Assembly: GCA_033296885.1 (NCBI GenBank)
Contig: MU863967.1
Span: 83,595 to 147,594, forward strand
Source: Triangularia verruculosa
Lineage: Eukaryota > Ascomycota > Sordariomycetes > Sordariales > Podosporaceae
Reading direction: 5' to 3'
DNA: 64,000 nt
The position numbers and the translations under genes were made by a program. The notes beneath the pieces were generated by a model. That model ran no database searches, had not been told where the DNA came from, and worked only from the letters and a program-made list of their open reading frames with translations. Below, piece after piece: positions 56,160 through 64,000 of the stretch (positions are counted from its first letter, which is position 1; each line of letters opens with the position of its first letter).

Positions 56160-56560
56160 TGTGACGAACCCCTGTACAGAACCTCTGAAAGGGATACTCG
56201 GTTGAAGGCAAACTTCTGATAATTGGTTCGGTGCAGCTAAATAGTGTATAACAAGATGTCTTAATGTAAACACAAGATACTGTAAATATAAGCTGTGATT
56301 ATATACTACGGAATTATCTATAAGCTGTTTAGTTCCTCCGTATATATAGATCTAATGTTAAGACCTGGATTATTCTATTGCTCCTCGGATCATGACTGAT
56401 TCTTAAGGATTATAAGTGATTCCCAGGAATCACTTATGATTCCTTCACGTCCTAGATAATCCACCTCTTATTAGTCTATCCTTCTTTCCTCTGATTAACT
56501 ACTATACCTCCTCTTTCCTATTGGTTATTCCTTTCGGGTATTTATATTATATTTATAATA
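56160..56560 (-). repeat. Left LTR (3' LTR of minus-strand element), 401 bp
   Basis: Aligns end to end and without gaps with 63388-63788. It begins TGTGACGAACC at the outer edge, where it is nearly unmutated. Its inner end has changed from the expected CA to ATAATA by transitions. All differences I checked against the other copy are transitions. Confidence 0.9.
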
Positions 56561-56565
56561 TAATG

Positions 56566-56576
56566 CCCCCCCTCTT
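56566..56576 (-). other. Polypurine tract
   Basis: On the minus strand AAGAGGGGGGG ends five bases before the left LTR. This is the plus-strand-synthesis primer site expected just upstream of a 3' LTR, and it independently fixes the element's orientation. Confidence 0.75.
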
Positions 56577-59500
56577 AGGTCGACGCCTCAGCGACCCTAT
56601 TTAAAACCTTTTACTAATAACTAACCTTATCTATTATAAGTCCTCCTCTTTATCTTTCTCTACCGCTACGATATTTAACTGCGTAAGTAAATCTAAACGC
56701 TTACCGATGTTAACCCGTCTCGATCTCGCGACGAGAATTCTACGTCATCCTTTCGAAATACCCACTCTTTATTCCGCTTACGCTACCTATAACCTTTCTT
56801 ATATCGTATCGCTTACCGAATCCTCTCGTTACCTTAAGTACGTTCGTTACGGTCTTCTTTACTGCGACGTCCTCGGGATTACCCCTCGCTAATTATCTTA
56901 TATTATTTTATAATACGACGTTATAAAGGCGGAGTTCGAGTTAGCAGAAACGTAAGCTAAGGCTATTGCTGAAAATACCCGTTATATTCGAGAATAGATT
57001 GAGGCTAAGACCGAAGCTGCAAACGAAAAGGTTCGGCGCTTACGAAAACAAAAGAAAATATGGCTCGAGAAAATATTACGGACTATATCTTAAGGTCTTA
57101 ATACCGTAGAGGAGTTAAAAGAATTAAAGCGTTAAGAGACCGCTAATAAGGCCGCTTCCCCTACCCCCGATTCGTCCTTCGACTAGTCTTCTATCCCCCC
57201 GGATTAGCTAATCTAGGACTCCGCCGGTACGGGTATTAGTTCCGTAGGCGACCTAGACCCCTACGCCTTCCCTGGTTTTCCGCGGTATTCCCTACCCTTA
57301 GTCGTCTAAGGTTCCTCCGGTAAAACTCCTCTAACTCCTTAAGATAATTAAGGTTCGTAGTATTAATTATAGGCAGGTCCCTAGGTATTTATTAACCTTA
57401 TAATATAATATATAGTATACCGACTATTACGTTGGAGGTGTAGGTTCGATTTCCGTCGAGGTTCTTAATATCTAGATTCATAGATACTACCCGTAATCTA
57501 GGTACCTTTTCTTTTTGTCGTTTAGTTTAACTTAGGTCGGTTTAAATGTCGCCGATAGAATTCTTTTAACTTATTTAGATAATTTAAATTCGCCGTTAGT
57601 TTTTACGAGTTATCCGTAATTAGGTAATTTAACTAATTAACTAAGTATTCTAATTAACCTTCGTTAAACCGTAAATCTAGTACTTCTTCTATATTATATT
57701 CCTCTTCTTTATCTTCCGCTACTTCCTGGGTATTAGTTTTATTCGCCGGTGGTGCGGGTTCTAAGAGTAAGATATAAAAAGTATATAACCGTAGACGTAT
57801 CGTACTAGATAGTTCTAGCTTATATACTGTCTCCGATATCTTCCTTTTAACCTTAAATAGTCCTACTTACCTATAGTCTAATTTCTTATTAGGCCTTTTT
57901 ATGTGTAGATTGCGTATTAATAAAAACACTTTATCCTCCCTCTTTAAGTGAAATTCCTCGAGCTGTTTAATATTATAGTACTTACATATACGTTCCTGAA
58001 TAAATTTAAATTCCTCTTTAAGTTTGACGTATAATATATATAGCTTCCCTACCTTTACTACCGCCCTAAGCACCTTTACCTCTAGTCTTTACTATAGATT
58101 TACTTTAAAACCGTAGTTCGCGAAGAATAGTGTAATTTTCATTATTTCCATAGGTACTATATTATACGCAAGCTATACTACTAATAGAAGTTTAATTTAA
58201 TTATTTTATTTGAAATTAATATAATTCCGAAGGTATTATTCGACGATTTAATTAAGCCTCTCCGTCTAGCCGTCCGTTTACGGGTAATATATTAACGACG
58301 CCTTACTTTTTATTCCTACCTACTTTATTAGAGCCTTCTAAAACTTTAATACGAATTTAGTATTACGATCTATAATAAATTCCCTTAATTATATATATAT
58401 TATTATAACGTTCTGAAACACTATATCCGCTAATTGTTCCGCCGTCTAAGTCTCTTTATAAGGTAAGAAGTATATCCACTTAGTAAGCCTGTTAACTACC
58501 GTTAAAATACTATTATATTTAACGCCTATAATTATATCTTTAGATTTTAATAATTTAGTAATAAAGTTTATTAATACCGAACTTTATAATTACTTTATTA
58601 TTAGTAATAGCTTTAAGAATCTATATAGCTTATATCCCTCTACTTTTATTTTTCTACAGAGATTATATTCCTATAATATCTCTTTTATATCCTTTCTTAT
58701 TCCTAATTAATTAAAATATTATTTGATTTTCTCTATCGTTTTAGCTACTTCTATATATCCCCCGAACTTCGACTTATAAATCTTTTAAATTAATATCTTC
58801 CGTTATTCTAGGTCGACGTAAGCCCTATTATTATACTAAAGCCGGTAACGGTTATCCTTTTAAATCCCTAATAATTCTAACTTAACCTATCGTTTTTAAT
58901 CGTTATTATCGATATTATTTTAATATTTATAAGTAATAGATTCTTCTCGATATACTATACAATACTTAATCTACTATTAAAGTGGGTACTTAAATATACC
59001 TTCTATTATTTCCTATAATAAGGGTGGTAATTCCTCTTCCACTTTCTTTTTATAATAGTCCGCCCTTTTACTTAAAATATCCGCTTTTATATTCTCAGAT
59101 CCCTTTTTATAATAGATCTAAAAGTTAAATTTAAATAAGAATTCTAACTACCTACCTTACCTAGCATTAAGGACTTTAATAGTAGTAAAATACTTTAGGT
59201 TTTTATAATTAATATAGATTTAAACCTCGTAATTAATACCGTTAAAATATAGTCTCCACTTTTCAAACGCTTTAATAATAGTAAGTAGCTCCTTATTATA
59301 AATAAGGTAATTTTTATATAGTCCTTTTAACTTCTTCGAAAAGAATATTATTAGGTATAATTTCTTATCCTCGTTTTATTGTCCTAATTACCCTCCGATA
59401 GCGTAGTCGGAAGTATTTATCTCGACCTTAAAAGGTCGTCCTAAGTTAAGGAGTTTAAGTACCGGGTCCGCCGTAATAGCGTTTTTAATAGTTTAAAAAG

Positions 59501-62500
59501 CCTCCTTCTACTCCTTTCCCCACTTAAATTCGGCGTCTTTCTTAGTTAAGTCGTTTAATAATTTTGCTATAGCGCCGTAGTTCCGTATAAATATTCGATA
59601 GAAGTTTATAAACCTTAGAAACTCTCGAACCTTAGTTTTTAATTATTTAGCCGTTTTTACTTATAGTCTCGGTTAATCTTTAATTACCGCGATCTTCCTT
59701 AACTTTATTTATACTTTTCTTAGCGAAATTAAATACTTTAAGTAGACCGTTTTTTATATATAGAACTCGCTTTTATTCTTATTAACCGATAGTCCGGCTT
59801 TATATAATACGTTTAAGATCTCCTTAACGTACTACTTATATTCTTTTAAAGTACGGAAATAAATAAAAATATCGTTAAGGTAATAAATTATTATTTTATC
59901 GAAATACTAGCGAATCGTATAATTAACGAGGGCCTGGAAAGTCGTAGGTATATTTATAAGCCTAAATAGTATAACGAGATACTCGAAATGCCTATAAGGT
60001 GTACGAAAAGCTGTCTTTTACTCGTCTTCCTCCTTAATTTGTATGTACGCGTACCCAATTAGCATATTAAGTCTAATAAACTATTATACCCCTAATAGTT
60101 AACTTCTTAACTGAGAAATTAATAATAGTAGGTAACCGTTCTTCACTATCTTCTGATTTAGCTATCGATAATCTATATATAGTTGCGAACTCCTATCCTT
60201 TTTTAATACGAAGAAAATAAAATATTTAGCTAGCGATATAAATACTTTAATATACCCCCTTTTAATATTTTCATTTAAATACTTCCGTAATTCCTTACTT
60301 TATTTATCGTTAATATAATAAACCTGAAAAAGCTTAAGCTTTATTCCTTTTTTAAACTTGATTTTATAGTCCTATAGTCCCTTCTTTAATAGATCTTAAA
60401 GGTATTTTACCGTAAATACCGGATACCCCCGGTACTCTACCGGCACCTCTTTCTTATCGCCCTTCTTTATATTATTATAATAGGCGTACTTATCTTTCAT
60501 TATTACCGTAATTTCCACTAACGTAACTATTCCTATTAACCTTACTTCTTCGATTTTACCGCCTTTATCGATTAAATATACTAATACCTCTCGTATCTCT
60601 TACGGTAGTACCGTAGAGGGTACTTATCTCGCACTCTACTCCTACCGTACTTCTAATCTCCTATTATTAGTCGAATACTCCCGATATTCCCTCGGTCGTA
60701 GGTAGCTACCATCCTTTTAATCGATGTCTAGATTATAGTCCTCGTATTACAGTTGCCCTAGAATCATATCCTTTTCTAGCCCTATATCTACAATATTAAA
60801 AATCATTATCGTTATCTTTCCTAATACTATAATATCTAATAGTATTATCTTCCTAATTACTAACTATATAAGGAAGGGTCCTTTTATAATAACCTTTTCT
60901 TCCTTCTTTCTTTATAGAACTTAAGCTTATTATATAAATCTTAATAAAATTAAGTCTACTTTTACTTTATTATCTACAAATACCTATATTTAAAAACCCT
61001 TTTAACGCATAGTTACTCGTAACCTTTTATCTTTTATACCCTTCCTTTATATAGTAGCGACCTTACTAATACTTTATTCGTAATCCCTTAAAGGTTTACG
61101 GCCTCTATGAAAGGCCGTAGTCCTTTTCCCGACTATTATTATACCTCTAGAGCGTCCTCCTTTATTAAACTGTCCAGTAATTCGAAATCGGCTAACTATT
61201 ATCGTTAAGCTTCTTCCTATTTTCCGTTTCTTATACCTTATCGAATCCTCCTTTAATTATATATCCGCCGCCCTTTTACCGTAACCCTAGTTTCGGCTTC
61301 GGCTTAAATATCGTAATATCTCTTAGCCTTTATTTGTAAATAAAATATATAATCTGGACTCTTATATTACGCTAATTCGTATTTTTCTTCGTTAACGGTG
61401 TTTTTTCCCTAACTAATTATCTACTTAAGGTAGTATCTTACGTACTTAGGTATAAACCGTATAACCTAGAGTTCCTTCTTTAATTTAATTAGGTCTCCCT
61501 ATCTCCACAGGAAATAGTCGTCCAGCTCTTCTTATTATCATTCCTATTTGGCTATAGTTCTCGTAACGGGCTTAGGACCCCCGTTTCCTCCTAATTGCCG
61601 TACTGGCCAATGTCCTTAGAGAGCCTTACTCTAGTGATGCTCTACGCACCTATATATAATATATTGGAACCAAGGTATCCTCCTATACTCTAGGTATCTG
61701 GGATATAATTATACCGTATCTCCATTATATAGTTTATATTATTTATAGCAAGGTACTTATCCTAATATCTATAAAAGCCCTATATTAATAATCTCCTTAT
61801 TTTCCTAATACTTCTCTTAATCTAGTTTCCTAAATTCGAACTTACTTTTTCTATAAATTAACTATAATAGCCTACTACAATATTATCTAAATTTAATCTT
61901 TAGGACGATCCATTGCTTATTACTTTACTATAGTTACATAAGCGGTTGGCGATTAATTATAATTTACGTTACCTTATCTTCGAGCTCCTAATAATATTAT
62001 TTAATTACTTTATATTAATTCCCGAGTTTTTCTATCTTTCTTTTAAATCTCCGAACTCGTTCCTCGGCCTACTTTAAAGTCCCTTTATTATCTAAGTCTA
62101 AAGTACGGATTATATTTATAATAAAAAACCGCCTTAATTATCGTAAGGTTTCCTTAGAGGGTCCTAGGGTAGTACTCTTCTTTAGTTTTATAGCTCCTTT
62201 AACCGGTAATTTTTATCCTATAACGCGGTCTTCTCCCTCAGAGTCGACTATTAATTCTCCTTCCTAAGTTTTATACTTATAGTCGTTATCGGTATAATTA
62301 TCCGCCGAATCCCGGAAATCCTCGTCGGAATACTTTATACCGGAGATCTCTATTACCCGTATTATCTTAGCGACTACTACCGTCTCTCTTTCCTTTTAAC
62401 GGAGTTACTTAAGTACTCGATAATCTCTTTTAAAATAGCCTATCTTCCTATAATTAAAGTACTTAATATCGCTTTTCCCCTTAAACCGCTTCTAGATTAC

Positions 62501-63387
62501 GTCTATCTCTATAGGCCCTACGTAAATAGTCTCTAAAATGTAAATCCCGTAAGGCCGTCTCTTCTTCTTATCGTTAGGACAGTAGGGTCCCTATATACGT
62601 ATGCCCTTACACTCCTTACGGCGCTGATATTATCGATCGTTAATACAGACCGTTATCGCGATATACTCGTTAATAATCTCCGGTCGCTTCTATCGGTATA
62701 ATTTATTTTTAACTTTTTCCTTAAGCTTATTATAAAATAACTATATTAATCCTTCGTCGTTAATCTCGCTGTAGAATATATCCGTCTTAAATACCGCAGT
62801 ATAGTCGGCAGTAAACTTAGTTTATTTAAAGTTAGCCAGTCGTTTCTAGGTACACCTACCTTTATCGTACTCTCCGAATACCTTTTTAATCTTTTCCTCG
62901 AAACCCTTATACAATTTAAAATACTTATTAATAACCGCCTCCCTCTCGTCGGGCTAATTATCGAAAAAATCTCTTAAGATTAGTTCAAACTAAGTAAGTG
63001 CCTTATCCTTAAGCCTAGATATAACGTATATAACCTTAAACGGTTTATCCGGGAAACGGGAAGGATAATACCGAAAGTATACCTTAAACTGGATTAAAAA
63101 TCCTCCCAGCTCTCCTTTAATTCCTCCGTAATGGTCGGGAGCTTCGAACTTAACGCGATCTCCTTCCTTACGTAAAGTACTAATTTTATAGTAGAGTATA
63201 GCATTTTTCTACGTAAGGGCGTTATAAGAGAGGCGCGATTTGTTTTTAAGCTCCTGGATACGAGTAAGGAGTTAGTCGATAGTAGGTTAGGTAGGGATTC
63301 CCTCCTAAATATTAGTATTTTCGACTATAGCGTTTAACTTAGCGCCTTTAATTTATCCGATAATAAAGTTAAAGTAAGTATATAACG
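56577..63387 (-). pseudogene. Degenerate Gypsy gag-pol
   Basis: Fragments readable on the minus strand are YYLNDIFIYFRTL at 59885-59849 (RT catalytic YxDD region, Asp mutated to Asn), KVEINTSDYAIGG at about 59429-59391 (RNase H), and YNSILTVVNRLTKWIYF within 58517-58449 (integrase core). A 68-codon stretch at 58073-57867 contains LKREDKVFLLIRNLHIKRP (integrase C-terminal GDKV module). Gag should lie at about 62-63.3 kb but has no intact domain. Every segment is cut by stops created by transitions. Confidence 0.88.
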
Positions 63388-63788
63388 TATAACGAACCCC
63401 TATATAGAACCTTTAAAAGGGATATTCGGTTAAAGGTAAACTTCTGACAATTAGTTCGGTATAGCTAAACAGTACATAACAAGATATCTTAATATAAATA
63501 CAAGATACCGTAAATATAAGCTATAATTGTATACTACGGAATTATCTATAAACTATCTAATTCCTCCGTATATATAGACCTAATGCCAAAACCTGGATTA
63601 TTCTATTACTCCTCGGATTATAACTGATTCTTAAGGATCATAAGTGATTCCCAGGAATCACTTATGATTCCTTCACGTCCTGGATGATCCACCTCTCATT
63701 GGTCTATCCTTCTTTCCTCTGATTGGCTACCATGCCTCCTCTTTCCTATTGGTTGTTCCTTTCGGGTGTCCACATCATATTCGTGACA
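63388..63788 (-). repeat. Right LTR (5' LTR of minus-strand element), 401 bp
   Basis: Matches the left LTR over its full length. The inner end is RIP-mutated (TATAACGAACC against TGTGACGAACC), while the outer 110 bp look unmutated and end CGTGACA. Three ATTGG motifs (CCAAT on the element's coding strand) at 63698, 63722 and 63748 lie in U3, where promoter elements are expected. Confidence 0.9.
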
Positions 63789-63793
63789 ATTTA
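63789..63793. repeat. Target-site duplication, right copy (ATTTA)
   Basis: Exact copy of 56155-56159, directly after the LTR end CGTGACA. Confidence 0.85.
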
Positions 63794-64000
63794 ACCTGGA
63801 GATCCGTATAGCTAGCGTCCGGAGTTCCAGATACTTAGCGTACGGCAACGGAGAAGAGATTGGGGGAGGAATACAGAGCTGAAGATCTATAAGAGGCTTG
63901 CCTTTAGGACTATTCACTGTGATGTTTTCTTGCCTATTAAGTCAATTCAATATACTGGTTCACCACATCTTTCAGTGCCTCACAAGCCTGTATTACTGTA
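63794..64000. other. Right flank of Gypsy element
   Basis: Base composition is normal, with no sign of RIP. The text around 63895-63960 (TATAAGAGGCTTGCC, then GTCAATTCAATATACTGG) resembles the R/U5 part of an LTR, so this flank and the left flank at 56020-56154 may be the two halves of one older repeat. The window ends before this can be settled. Confidence 0.35.

Larger units (their letters stand above)
56160..63788 (-). mobile_element. Complete Ty3/Gypsy LTR retrotransposon, RIP-inactivated
   Basis: 7,629-bp element with 401-bp LTRs at both ends, an ATTTA target duplication, and a polypurine tract next to the left LTR. The coding direction is minus, so the right LTR is the 5' LTR. Degenerate domains read in the order reverse transcriptase (about 59.87 kb), RNase H (about 59.41 kb), integrase core (about 58.48 kb) and GDKV-type integrase C-terminus (57.87-58.07 kb). 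The RT-RH-IN order identifies Ty3/Gypsy. The interior is very AT-rich and nearly devoid of CpA/TpG while CpG persists, the signature of RIP. Stops are everywhere, so no protein can be made. Confidence 0.93.

Noticed and set aside
63696..63917. Minus-strand 73-codon ORF across the right LTR end
   Set aside because: It crosses the LTR boundary, the target duplication and the flank, so it cannot be a real gene. It is open by chance in non-RIP DNA.

Overview
The window is nuclear DNA of a filamentous ascomycete, most likely a Sordariomycete close to the Sordariales (Neurospora/Podospora-like). The evidence is short GT-AG introns (about 50-125 nt) with CTAAC-type branch sites, a two-exon-plus DCL-1-type Dicer, a URA2/pyr-3-type fused CPSase-ATCase, dispersed tRNA genes, and an AT-rich retrotransposon mutated almost only by transitions that remove CpA/TpG while sparing CpG. 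That last signature is repeat-induced point mutation (RIP). The genus is an inference.

Layout. 1-4.9 kb is gene-poor. 4.9-8.7 kb holds a basic tail-anchored protein and a tail-to-tail pair of six-cysteine secreted paralogues. 9.3-31.0 kb is a housekeeping block: Dicer dcl-1 (-), pyridoxamine-phosphate oxidase (-) divergent from a TAP42-like PP2A regulator (+), a conserved hypothetical protein (-), a 78-residue membrane protein (+), a degenerate 21-nt minisatellite, and the 2,203-residue CPSase/ATCase gene (-). A decayed tRNA-Cys sits in the long gap before a TRP-type cation channel (+, 33.7-37.7 kb). A cyclin-domain gene lies at 41.7-42.7 kb.

42.7-64 kb looks like an accessory region. It has long non-coding gaps, two cysteine-poor Leu/Gln/Asn-rich secreted proteins on the same strand, a cluster of three alanine-type tRNA loci split by unusually long introns, and the SEC4/Rab8 GTPase gene. 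A sharp boundary follows into RIP-mutated DNA containing a complete 7,629-bp Ty3/Gypsy element (401-bp LTRs, ATTTA target duplication), itself apparently inserted in older repeat DNA.

The genes do not form one pathway. Thematic links are genome defence (Dicer plus RIP), pyrimidine and vitamin B6 metabolism, nutrient signalling (TAP42, cyclin), secretion (SEC4) and small secreted proteins. Exon structures were deduced by reading splice signals and frame continuity; none has been checked against transcripts.
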